Shown: positions 20,513 through 32,000 of the stretch, in pieces
Position numbering within the stretch: the stretch's first letter is position 1
How the letters are laid out: each line of letters opens with the position of its first letter
Source of the DNA: Primulina eburnea
Lineage: Eukaryota; Streptophyta; Magnoliopsida; Lamiales; Gesneriaceae
Assembly: GCF_022965805.1 (NCBI RefSeq)
Contig: NW_027331259.1
Location: 682,001-746,000 of the forward strand
Direction: 5' to 3'
DNA: 64,000 nucleotides
The notes under the pieces: model-generated
What the model saw: the letters and a program-made list of their open reading frames with translations, nothing else
The model's database searches: none
What the model was told of the DNA's origin: nothing
Position numbers and translations under genes: made by a program

Positions 20513-23500
20513 GGGAACATTTTCATAAAGATATTAGCTACAACTGCACTGATAGATTCAGGAGCCACTCACTCCTTTATATCAGAGACCTTCGCTAATC
20601 ACCTGGACATCAAGTCCATCGGCCTAGACTTGAACTTCTCAGTGACAGTCCCATCAGGGGAAGAGTTGTTAGCTACCAGTGTGATCAGGGATATCGATCT
20701 AGAACTGCAGTGCCACCTAGTGTATGCAGATTTGATCGTATTGCCGATGCCAGAGTTCGATATCATTTTGGGCATGGACTGGCTGACTAAGAACCGAGTT
20801 CTAATCGATTTTCAGAAGAGGTCGGTATTGGTCAGACCGCTCGGTATGGAGCAGTTTTTATTCGAGCCAGCTAGATGGAGGAGTTTCCCTCGTATGATTT
20901 CGTGCATGCAGGCGAGGAAATTAATTTCAAAGGGATGTCAGGCTTTCTTGGCCAGTGTTATAGCAGCGCCTGACGTGCCCACTCCTTCTATTTCAGAAGT
21001 GCCAGTAGCCAGAGAATTTCCAGACGTCTTCCCAGACGACGTCACAGGCCTTCCACCAGATAGAGAGGTGGAGTTTGCCATCGATCTCATGCCTGGTACA
21101 GTGCCGATCTCTAAGGCACCGTACAGATTAGCTCCAGCAGAGATGTTAGAACTTAAACAGCAGATTCAGGAGCTCTTAGACAAGGAGTTTATCCGCCCTG
21201 AGTTTCTCGCCATGGGGCGCACCAGTACTCTTTGTGAAAAAGAAAGATGGGAGCATGAGACTGTGCATCGATTACTGTGAGCTGAACAAGGTAACGATCA
21301 AGAATAAGTATCTGTTGCCATGAATCGAAGATTTGTTCGACCAGTTGCAGGGAGCTACCGTGTTCTCCAAAATCGATCTTCGATCAGGGTATCACCAACT
21401 GTGAGTAAAGGATGCAGATGTGCATAAGACAGCTTTCAGGACCAGATACGGGCATTACGAGTTCTTAGTGATGCCGTTTGGATTGACCAATGCTCCAGCT
21501 ATTTTCATGGATCTCATGAACCGAGTATTTCAACCGTTCCTCGATCAGTTCGTCATAGTGTTCATTGACGATATTCTCATATACTCGAAGAGCCATGAGG
21601 AGCACGACCAGCACTTGAGGACAGTTTTGCAGACTTTGCAGAGCCGTAAGTTGTATGCAAAATTCAGTAAGTGCGAGTTTTGGTTGCAGTAAGTCGCGTT
21701 TTTGGGGCATATAGTGTCTAGTAGAGGGATTGAAGTGGATCCAGCCAAATTGGCAGCTGTCAAGGAATGGGTAGAGCCAAAGAATGCATCCGAGATCCGC
21801 AGCTTTTTGGGCTTAGTAGGCTACTACCGTAAGTTTATTCAGGGGTTTTCGTCTATAGCAGTGCCACTCACTTCACTAACCAAGAAGAATGCTAAATTTA
21901 CGTGGAGTGATGAATGTCAGAAGAGCTTCGACACCTTGAAGCAAGCTCTCATTTCCGCACCGGTGTTAGCCATGCCATCAGGGCAAGGAGATTATGTGTT
22001 ATACACCGATGCATCTAAGCTCGGTTTAGGAGCAGTGTTGATGCAACAGGGTCGAGTTATAGCTTATGCTTCCAGACAGTTAAAGGTGCATGAGAAGAAC
22101 TACCCGACTCACGATTTGGAATTAGCAGCCGTTGTCTTTGCATTGAAGATTTGGAGACATTACTTATACGGCGAGAAGTGTCATATTTTCACCGATCACA
22201 AAAGTCTCAAATATTTCTTCACGTAGAAGGAGCTGAATATGAGACAGAGACGGTGGTTAGAACTTGTGAAGGACTATGATTGCGAGATTAGCTACCACCC
22301 GGGAAAAGCTAACGTCGTGGCAGACTCTTTGAGCAGAAAGGTGGCAGTCATAGCACAATTGTCAGTTCAGAGACCGCTTCAGTCTGAGATTCAGAGGTTT
22401 GGTCTAGAGATTTATCGTAAGGGCAGAGCTCCTAGACTGTCTAATCTGACAGTCAAATCTGATTTACTAGACCGTATTCGAGCAGGACAGTCTTCAGATG
22501 AGCAACTACATAAATGGAGACTGAAGGATGAAGCTAAGGGCAGTGTTTTGTACACAGTGTCAGATGGTATCGTGAGATACAGAGACAGAATGTGGGTGCC
22601 TAGTGTTGATTCGATCAGACAGGATATTCTGACAGAGGCACACGCATCTCCGTATTCTATTCACCCAGGAGGTACCAAGATGTACAAAGACCTGCAGATT
22701 TTGTATTGGTGGCCAGGGATGAAGAGAGACATCCGCAGATTTGTATCTGAGTGCCTCACTTGTCAGCAAGTGAAGGCAGAGCATCAGAGGCCAGCAGGTA
22801 TGCTTAAGCCACTCCCTATCCCAGAGTGGAAATGGGAGAACATCACTATGGATTTCGTCGTTGGGTTACCTAAGTCAGTCAAAGGGTCTAATTCTATTTG
22901 GGTTATAGTGGATCGACTCACTAAGTCAGCGCATTTTCTGCCAGTGAAGACGACTTTCTCCATGACGCAGTATGCGGAGCTTTATATCCGGGAGATAGTC
23001 CGTTTGCATGGTTTCCCAGTCTCTATTGTGTCCGACAGGGATCCGAGGTTTACATCGTCCTTCTAGAAGAGCTTGCATGCAGCTATGGGGACGAAGTTAC
23101 TGTTCAGTACAACTTTTCACCCGCAGACAGATGGTCAGTCTGAGCGAGTGATTCAGATTTTGGAAGACTTGCTAAGAGCTTGCATGATTGATTTTCAGGG
23201 AACTTGGGAGTCTAAGCTACCTCTAGTAGAGTTCACATACAACAACAGTTTCCAAGCATCAATTGGTATGGCTCCCTATGAAGCGTTGTATGGTCGGAAG
23301 TGCAGATCGCCAGTTCATTGAGATGAAGTTGGTGAGAGAACAGATCTAGGCCCAGAGATAGTTCAGCAGACTGCAGAAGTGGTGGTCAAGATTCGTGACA
23401 GAATGAAGACCGCCCAAAGCCGTCAGAAAGCTATGCCGATAAGAGAAGAAGAGATCTCGAGTTTGCCGTTGGGGATCACGTTTTCGTCAAGATAGCACCC

Positions 23501-23894
23501 ATGAAGGGTGTTATGAGATTTGGGAAAAGAGGCAAGTTGAGTCCAAGGTTTATTGGACCGTTCGAGATTTTGGACAGAGTTGGGACACTAGCCTATCGTG
23601 TTGCCCTTCCGCCGAATCTGGCCGAGGGTGCACAATGTGTTCCATGTCTCGATGCTGAGGAAATACCTAGCTAATCCTTCGCATGTTCTGAGTTATGAGC
23701 CTTTGCAGCTTGCTCCAGATTTGTCTTATGAGGAAAGACCGACTCAAATCCTCGACAGACAGGAGCGCAGACTCCGGAACAAAGTGACTAAGCTAGTCAA
23801 AGTTCGGTGGTTTAACCAATCAGTGGAAGAGGCCACTTGGGAGTCAGAGGCAGATATGAGACTTCGCTACCCGGAATTGTTCGGTAAGACTTAA
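20513..23894 (+). pseudogene. Pol of element C: protease, RT, RNase H, integrase, with multiple stops
   Basis: Protease (DSGATHSFISE), RT (YRLAPAEM..., [44 protein letters not shown]), RNase H ([28 protein letters not shown]), integrase ([57 protein letters not shown]) and a chromodomain-like tail (LVKVRWFNQSVEEATWESE). It is broken by a frameshift near 21205, stops at about 21321, 21402, 21690, 22226, 23064 and 23319, and another frame change near 23430-23610. Several stops sit where CGA, CAG or TGG codons are expected from relatives, the pattern left by cytosine deamination. No functional enzyme can be made. Confidence 0.92.
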
Positions 23895-23915
23895 TTTCGA
23901 GGACGAAATATTTAT

Positions 23916-23930
23916 AAGTGGGGGAGGAAC
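23916..23930 (+). other. Polypurine tract of element C
   Basis: AAGTGGGGGAGGAAC immediately before the 3' LTR. Confidence 0.88.
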
Positions 23931-25349
23931 TGTAGAGCCCAATTTCGTACACGTAAAACCCATGCATTTATTTAAATTAGTAAAGCATTTAATTTATTTT
24001 AAAGGAGTTTAGTCATGCATAATTCATTTAAATGCATTATTTTAAAGTATCTATGTTTATGTGATGCACGTTAAAATGTCTTTCGAGTTTCATGTTTCAG
24101 GCGATCATTCGAGGCGGGATTGAGGAAAAGACCCGGGGACGATTTTTGGCAATTTAAATATGGTATCTTATTTTAGTTGAGTTTGAGGGCATTTTCAATT
24201 AATTTATTGAATTTTAGCATTTCAAGTCTAAATCATGTATTTATCAATTTTAAGAGTTTAAAACTTTTAAAATCTAGCATGGTGTGTGTTATATTTTAAT
24301 TAAAGAATTTTATTTAAAAGTTAATTGTGAGTTAGTGTTTTAATTAGTAGACAATTATTTTAGTAAACTAAAATTCAGTCTCCTAATTACACTAAAACAC
24401 ACGCCTCACACACACATTACACGCTTTTACACACACCTGTAACGCCTAAACACACACACACTCTATCATTCAGTTTTTATTATTTTGAGAGAAGAAAACC
24501 TAGGGATTCTACTTCCCTACAGCAGCCGCCCCATCCCCTTCACGATCCCAGCAAGTTTCGTGAGTTTTTATCGCAAGTTTTAGCGCCACGATCGTCCCGG
24601 ATCAACCTCGCTTTCATCCCCGCTTCGATATCGCCGGTTCGGTAACGTTTAATATCAAAAAGGCACGTATATTCTGTTCTTGCTGTGTCGATCAAGTCAT
24701 ATATTGTATTGCGTTATTTTTATGCGTAAAAGTTATGTATGATGTTAGTAGTTTGAGCGGATCATAGATCGGATCAATTTCGAAGGAAAAGTTTTAGATC
24801 TAAAACTCGTTTTTGCTGTCTTTTCAAATACTGCGATTTTTCTGTTCATATTTTGAGAAAACTTTCAACTAGAAAATGTAGAACTTTTCGATGCCTTCGA
24901 TTTGACATAAAACTCGAGATTTTTGGACGAAAAATGAGTGAGTTATGATGTTTTTCGTGAGACTGCTCAAACTGTAATTTTCAGAAAATGTGTTATTGAT
25001 GTGTTTCTTGAAGTTTTACGTTGCAGGCTTCGTTGGGGCTCGACGGGTGATCGCCGCTGCACATAGGTACTTCGGTTATGATGTTGGAATGGTCATCGAT
25101 GTTTCGTTTCGTGTCGATAGGCACTAAGATGGTTCTAGAGTCGTAGGAACAATCATTGATGTCCAATTCGTTGTTGTGTCGTTGGTTGTGAATTGTTACC
25201 CTCGGGGTGATGTTTATGCACTTGGGTTTGGTATAATACCTTAGTGTTCTAAGAAGTGTCTCGTGGTGACGTTCATAGTCCGAGGAATCGAGTCTAGAAG
25301 ACTAAGAAAAAAACATGTTCAGAATCTCGTAAGTTTCGACCGACAGTAG

Positions 25350-25618
25350 CCACACGGACCTTGCCACGGACCCTGACACGGGGTCCGTGCATTTGTTTTC
25401 TCGTGAGTGTCAAATTTGCGCGGATACACAGACCTTTACCCGGACCCTGGCACGCGGTCCGTGCCTTCACTTTCTCACAAGTGTCAAAGTTGCGAGTGGA
25501 CACGGACCCTTACACGGAGGCAGGCACGGGGTCCGTGCCCCTTTTTCTTTCCGAGTACATCCTTCACCGTAGGTAGACGGACCTGTACACGGACCCGGGT
25601 TAGGGGTCCGTGTACACA
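25350..25618 (+). repeat. CACGGACC...GGGTCCGTG array in LTR C (3' copy)
   Basis: Counterpart of 17650-17920. A few CG/CA-type differences distinguish the copies. Confidence 0.85.
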
Positions 25619-25932
25619 CTGTTTGGGAAAAATATTATTTTTGGTTTCAAGGTTTGATGCCATGGTTTAGAGCAAGGATTAGTAAGGTCATGTCATGGGA
25701 AGTTATAGAAGGTCCTAAGATATGATCGAGCTTGAGAGTAAGTATAATTTTTCTACGTCTAAGCTATGCAAGTTAAGTATGAAATTCATGTTAGTATGTC
25801 GCAGCGACGGCCCCAGTCGAAGTCCAACGAATCCCTCAACGCCAAGTAAGTTTGAATGACGTGCAAAAGAAAATGTTTTAAGTTTCGAGGTATGCTAATT
25901 GTCTTGTGACCAAAGAAAGTTAGGATTGGAAA

Positions 25933-26048
25933 GCGTTAAATCATGAACGGGGACCAATCCGCCCGTTAAATTATGAACGGGTTAGATCGTGGTTGTGAAG
26001 CGTTAAATTATGAACGTGGATCAACTGGCCTGTTAAATTATGAACAGG
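25933..26048 (+). repeat. Four hairpins with AAATTATG loop, 3' LTR of C
   Basis: Counterpart of 18236-18350. The first unit reads GCGTT-AAATCATG-AACGG here and CGTT-AAATTATG-AATGG in the other LTR, and the stem is pairable in both. Confidence 0.8.
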
Positions 26049-26695
26049 GATCTTATGTATGCGGCAGTGGATACGTCCCTGTCAGCCCAGTACTGTGGTG
26101 TGTCTGATCAGGCGTTTATCATGTTAAGGGTCACTTGCTTTGAAATATCCTCTACGTAAAATTATGCAGCCAAGTATGCGAAGTATGATAGCATGTTTAA
26201 GAAAAGTTTATGATCATGGCACGTCGTAGTATGTATGTTCAAGTTCAAGTTTATTCCAAGTTGAAGTTTATGCAAGTTCAATTTAAAGTTATGTATGTCC
26301 TATATTAAAGATGCATGCGATTTTATTATGTAGTACTCGTTATTTCCAGTTTATACGTGTTGAGTCTTTAGACTCACTAGACTTGATCGATGCAGGTGAG
26401 TACGATGAACAGGAGACAGGAGGTGGCGACCAAGGGGCAGGCTTGTGCTGAGCGGCAGGCTAAACCCGAGGACCGCAAGTTTATGTTTTTTAGCACAGTT
26501 TTAAATACTCTGAATTTTTATGATTTGAATGTGAGATGTTTTGAGACAGCGTTCTTTTAGCAACCTTTTAATTGGTGATGGATTATTTTAAAAATATTTT
26601 TATGAATGTTGGGTGACGACCGTATGGATGTTTTTATTTAATAAAATTTTTAATTTTTCCGCAAATTTCAAGTAGTAAAAGTACGGTACGTTACA

Positions 26696-27059
26696 TGTTC
26701 CCAAAGTTCTATTGACAACTTCAGTTTGTCCATCCGTTTGAGGATGACAAGTAGTAGAAAACAACAATTTTGTGCCAAGTTTAGCCCATAAATTCTTCCA
26801 AAAGTAACTCAAGAATTTAACATCGCGACCAGAAACAATAGTCCTAGGCATGCCATGCGACCTAACGACTTCTCTAAAGAAAAAATCCGAAATGTTTGAA
26901 GCATCGTCGGTTTATGACAAGCTATAAAATGTGCCATCTTAGAGAATATTTCCACAACAACAAAAATAGAATCCCTCCCTTTCGTAGTCCTAGACAACCC
27001 CAAAATAAAGTCCATAGAAATGTAAATCAAAGTTCTTCTTAAGAATAGCACGCAAAAGT
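26696..27059 (-). repeat. Integrase-derived tandem array, block 2 (one unit)
   Basis: One 364-bp unit including the TGTTC duplication, isolated between elements C and E. Its sequence joins 13473 on the left and 45865 on the right without gap once the insertions are removed. Confidence 0.93.
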
Positions 27060-27650
27060 TGTGGGGACCCGGGCTCTAACTCTTTCTTTGGGATTAAATG
27101 GATCATTAATATAAAAGTCGGTCAAATTTTTGCTTTACAACATTAATTCTAATGTATGTATACAAACACAAGTTCTTTATTTATATTACAACATACAAAC
27201 ATATCTTGTTCTAGTACATTTGTCCAACTAGTGTTTAATACAAAAGAGCAAGTACAAATAGTCCAAATCTACTAAAACAACCACTAGCCCTCTTCTGCGC
27301 CCGTAGTCTCCACGCTATATCAATCTCGTCTCTGTCTCGACCCAGATCCTGCCCCACCTGTTGTTATGCACACATACAAACATAACAACAGCCGGAAACT
27401 CCGGTGAGAACAAATCCCAGTATAAACATGTATACATGCATATATCAAACTAAAATATGAAACATGCTATAATGAATGTCATCCATATAAACATGCAATG
27501 CAATGCGAATCAAACCATGTCTGGACTCGACTAGACTAGAACTCTAGGGATCCCGGTGTGAATAAGACGATCTATCACCTTCCCTCCCAATCGGGGTGAC
27601 GGTATGTCATATTCCTAGACTTCGGCCTGATCTGTATCCACATCTACAAT

Positions 27651-27716
27651 AGGAGAATGATCTTCCCCTAAGCTGTGATATCACCGAACATCTAGTAAGT
27701 TTGACGGATCTGTCAA
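27651..27716 (-). other. AGATC-loop hairpins in leader of LTR E
   Basis: On the transcript strand: TTGAC-AGATCC-GTCAA (27716-27701) and AGGGG-AAGATCATT-CTCCT (27669-27651, one G-T pair). LTR G has other arms with the same core, AGTCTG...CAGACT and AGGGG...CCCCT. Confidence 0.55.
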
Positions 27717-28512
27717 GACTCCCTATCTTAAATGCAATTCACAACAATCTGTAAACAATGCATAATCATCTCAAAAGATTTGAATACAAGTCTATAAACA
27801 AATCACAATCATAATTCAAGATAAACAATAAATCTAGTATGTGATTTTGGTTGGGAAACTCAAATGTGATCTCATTTGAGTTGTATCTCCCCAAACAAAA
27901 ACATGCATTATACCTTGCGTTGTTAAACCTGTATCAATGTCGAGGTCTCGGTGTCGAAGTGAGGCACAATGAATCTGAAATGGCAATGATCAATATACCT
28001 TCTATTAATTCTTAACCCAATTCAACTCTTCTACAACGCACTAGTACATCTAACCACAATTTGACGGCATAACGACGTAGTTTCTCGATACCGATCAATC
28101 CAATTCTTAACATACATTTAATCTACTTTCCACAATACATAATCAACCTCATGGAACATCATACTCTCAAAAATCTGCATAACTCAATACTACACATGCT
28201 GAAAAAATCATAACAATCACGTAACATATCCGTTCTCGATCCCGTTCCGAATATATGATGCTTATAATCATAAGAACATATATCTACAAGCATATCCAAG
28301 TTTTCCCAACACCAGTATCTCAATTCATGTTGAAAGGGAACAATACTTACATCACCTTGTAGCTTTGAGTGAGAGGAGCTTTAAACCGCAATCAGATTAA
28401 AGTTTGGGTATCTAAATCTTGTAAAACCATAATTTAAAGAACCTAAGAACATGTATTTTCCTTTCTCTGAAAGTGTCGAATCCTCTGAAATAAAGAAAGA
28501 ATCGAAGCAAAC

Positions 28513-28524
28513 TTATATATATAT
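28513..28524 (-). promoter_or_regulatory. TATA run of LTR E
   Basis: ATATATATATAA on the element strand, about 45 bp downstream of the last dyad motif. Counterpart at 45384-45395 in the 5' LTR. Confidence 0.6.
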
Positions 28525-28567
28525 CTTGCATGGTTACCAACACATGGCTCATCCTTTGACATACACG

Positions 28568-28850
28568 TCTCGCGCATATGCGCGACATCACCCGCGCATA
28601 TGCGCGAGACCTACTGGTCTCGGCAATGCAGAATTTATCACCTCGCGCATATGCGCCACTTTTCTCGCGCATATGCGCCATTGCTACTGGAGGTGTCGCG
28701 CATATGCGCCGCTTCTTTCCGCGCATATGCGCCGATGCTACTGTAGGTGTCGCGCATATGCGCCCCTTCTTTCCGCGCATATGCGCCGATGCTACTGGAA
28801 TTGTCGTAGCATATGCGCCACTTATCTTCGCGCATATGCGCCAACTGTTC
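28568..28850 (-). repeat. Array of 10 GCGCATATGCGC palindromes in U3 (E, 3' LTR)
   Basis: Ten copies of the perfect 12-bp palindrome GCGCATATGCGC, most preceded by C and followed by C or G, separated by 8-35 bp unrelated spacers. One copy (near 28803) is altered at its left arm. CATATG is the centre. The two outermost upstream copies extend to CGCGCATATGCGCG. Confidence 0.92.
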
Positions 28851-29096
28851 TGTCCTAATTTGAAGATTTTCTCCTCTTGTCCATGTATTTCTTATTCTCA
28901 TCTCAATTAACACTCCTCATTATATATATATGCATACTCATATATTCCGAGTATTATGTCAATGAGAACTAATAATCTCGAGCCTTACAAGAAATGATTT
29001 CACCCCCTCTAAGAAATGATTTCGCCCTCGAAATCGCAAGCAAATTATCAAACATACATGACAAGTAATATAATCAATACTGAAAATTTACTTACA

Positions 29097-32000
29097 TCAT
29101 GTAAATAATTCAGGATGTTTCTGTTGCATCTCCGCTTCTGTTTCCCAAGTCGCTTCTTCGATGCCATGACGACTCCATTGGACTTTCACTAACGGAATAG
29201 TCTTCGTCCAGAGCTTCTTTTCTTTCCGATCAAGAATTTGTATCGGTTGTTCGACATAGCTCAAGGTCTGATCAAGCTCCGCTTCGTCAGGCTGAATGAC
29301 ATGAGAAATATCTGGCATATACTTACGCAACATTGACACATGAAAAACATCATTTATCCCGGATAACGAAGGAGGAAGAGCAAGTCGATAGGCTCGGTCG
29401 CCAATCTTCTCTAAGATCTCGTAAGGACCGACATATCTAGGAGACAACTTCCCACGCTTACCAAATCTGACAACGCCTCTGAATGGGGAAATCTTTAGAA
29501 ATACTCGGTCTCCTTGCTCGAATACCAACGGTCTACGTCTGACATTGGCGTATTTGGCTTGCCTATCTTGTGGCGTCTTCATTCTCTTCTGAATGACTTT
29601 CACCTTCTCAGTTATGTCACGAATCATATCTGGCCCAAGTTCTGGTATCTCTGAGATGTCATCCCAGTATAGAGGAGATCTGCACTTCTTACCATATAAA
29701 GCTTCAAACGGTGCCATCTCAATGCTCGTCTGATAGCTATTATTGTAAGAGAATTCACAAAGAGGTAGAGAATCTTGCCAACTAGTGCCAAAATCTAGCA
29801 CTACGGCTCTCAACATATCCTCTAAAGTCTGGATAGTCCGCTCTGACTGTCTGTCTGTCTGAGGATGATAAGCAGTACTCAGGTGTAATATCGTACCTAA
29901 GGCCTGCTGTAAACTGTGCCAGAAGTGTGAAGTGAATCGTGGATCACGATCTGATACAATAGACTTCGGCACACCATGTAATCTAACTACCTCTCGGACA
30001 TATATCTCCGCCATCTGATCATGTCGATACGTCATCTTGTACGGAATGAAGCAAGCGGATTTGGTCAGTCTGTCAATAATGAACCAAATCGCATCGCAGC
30101 CTTTAGATGATCGAGGTAACTTCGTCACGAAATCCATGGAGATGTGATCCCATTTCCATTCTGGAATGGCTAAACTCTGAAGTAAACCTTCGGGCTTCTT
30201 CCTCTCGGCTTTCACTTGCTGACAATTCAAGTACTTAGACACAAATTCTGCGATATCTGACTTCATTTGCTTCCACCAGAACTGTGTCTTCAGGTCATTG
30301 TACATCTTTCGGCCACCAGGGTGAATGCTAAACCGACTACAGTGCGCCTCTAACATGATCTGTTGTGTCAAATCTGGAACATCTGGCACTACAAGACGGT
30401 TATTCACATACAATACATGATCACGCACCTGGTATTCTGACAAATGCCCTGATCTGACTATCTGAATTGATCTCTGCACATTATGATCCATTCTTTGTGC
30501 TTCTTTAATCCTCCAAATCAAATCAGGTTCAACATGAATGGAAGCAAGTCGTAGTGGCTTACTATCTGTATCGAATTCTAATCCAGACAAACAGCAGTTT
30601 TCAACTAACTTTGTAACACCTATCGTCGATAAGGATAAAGAACAAACCTTTCGACTCAAGGCGTCCGCTGCTGCATTTGACTTCCCTGGATAGTATTTGA
30701 TCTCGCAATCAAAGTCTTTCAGCAGATCAAGCCATCTACGCTGCCTCACATTCAGTTCTGATTGAGAAAATAGATACTTCAGGCTTTTGTGATCGGAGTA
30801 AATCTCAAATTTCTCGCCATAGAGATAGTGACGCCAGATCTTTAATGCAAATACGATAGCCACCAATTCAAGATCGTGAATGGGGTATCGAACTTCATGT
30901 GGCTTCAATTGTCTCGAGGCATATGCGACCACATGACCTTGCTGCATAAGAACACATCCCAAACCTCTGTGAGAGGGATCACAATATACAAAGAAATTAC
31001 CCGTACCTGAAGGTATCGTCAGTACTGGAGCACTAGTCAGCTTCTTCTTCAATTCCACGAAGCTAGACTCACAATCCTCAGACCATATAAATGACGCATT
31101 CTTTTGTGTCAACTGGGTGATTGGCTTCGCAATACTGGAGAAATCTTTGATAAATCTTCTATAGTATCCTGCCAGACCCATGAAACTGCGTATTTCTGGC
31201 ACAGAAGTCGGTCTTGGCCAGCTGATCACAGCTTCCACTTTACTTGGATCTACAGCAATACCATCTCCAGATATGATATGTCCCAAAAAGACAACTCGAT
31301 TCAACCAAAACTCGCACTTTGACAATTTAGCATACAATCTCTCATTCCTCAATGTCTGCAATACAATTCTGAGATGTTCTGCATGCTCATTTCTGTTCTT
31401 TGAATACACCAGAATGTCCATCAATAAAGACAATCACAAAATCATCCAAATACCTCTGAAAGATTCGATTCATCAAGCTCATAAATACCGCTGGAGCATT
31501 TGTTAAACCAAAAGGCATGACAATAAATTCGTAATGTCCATACCTGGTTCGAAATGCTGTCTTCGGTATGTCTACATCTCGAACTCTGAGCTGATGATAT
31601 CCAGATCGCAAGTCAATCTTAGAATAAACAGAGGATCCCTGTAATTGATCAAAGAGATCGTCGATGCGCGGCAATGGATATTTATTCTTCACTGTCGCTT
31701 TATTCAATTGCCGATAGTCTATACACAATCGCATCGATCCATCTTTCTTCCGCACAAATAGCACTGGTGCGCCCCAAGGAGATACACTGGGTCGGATATA
31801 TCCCTTGGCTAGAAGATCTTCCAACTGTGCTTTTAGTTCTTTCAGTTCAACAGGCGCCATCCTATACGGGGCTCGGGATATAGGGACAGTACCTGGCATA
31901 AGATCTATGCTAAAATCTACCTCTCGCACTGGAGGTAATCCTGGGATCTCCTCTGGAAACACATCTGTAAACTCCCGTACTACTGGTAAATCTGCCAATG

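Larger units (their letters stand above)
13474..26695 (+). mobile_element. Ty3/gypsy retrotransposon C with nested element D
   Basis: 13.2 kb including D. It is flanked by the duplication TGTTC (13469-13473 and 26696-26700) within the integrase array. The 5' LTR is 13474-18998 (2762 bp once D and one GTTAG are removed), the 3' LTR 23931-26695 (2765 bp). PBS is at 19001, purine tract at 23916, and gag-pol carries many nonsense codons and frameshifts. It is a Tekay-like chromovirus, defective in coding. Confidence 0.95.
23931..26695 (+). repeat. 3' LTR of element C
   Basis: 2765 bp uninterrupted copy, TGTAGAGCCC...GTACGTTACA. It is the reference used to recognise the D insertion in the 5' LTR. 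Confidence 0.94.
27060..28989 (-). repeat. 3' LTR of element E
   Basis: 1930 bp. On the element strand it has the GCGCATATGCGC array (28850-28568), a TATA run (28524-28513), then a long leader with hairpins that contain AGATC (27701-27716, 27651-27669). Its ends resemble LTR B, but the motif array is different. Confidence 0.94.

Noticed and set aside
13474..26695. Idea that C and D form a single long element
   Set aside because: D has its own 808-bp LTRs, PBS and GTTAG duplication, and the 3' LTR of C is uninterrupted at the same place.
28568..28850. Spaced identical short repeats resembling a CRISPR array
   Set aside because: The repeat is a 12-14 bp palindrome with irregular 8-35 bp spacers inside a plant LTR. 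There are no cas genes and the genome is eukaryotic.
28412..28858. Proteins with repeated RICAR / AHMR peptides on both strands
   Set aside because: Translation of the GCGCATATGCGC palindrome array; same peptides on both strands because the motif is palindromic.
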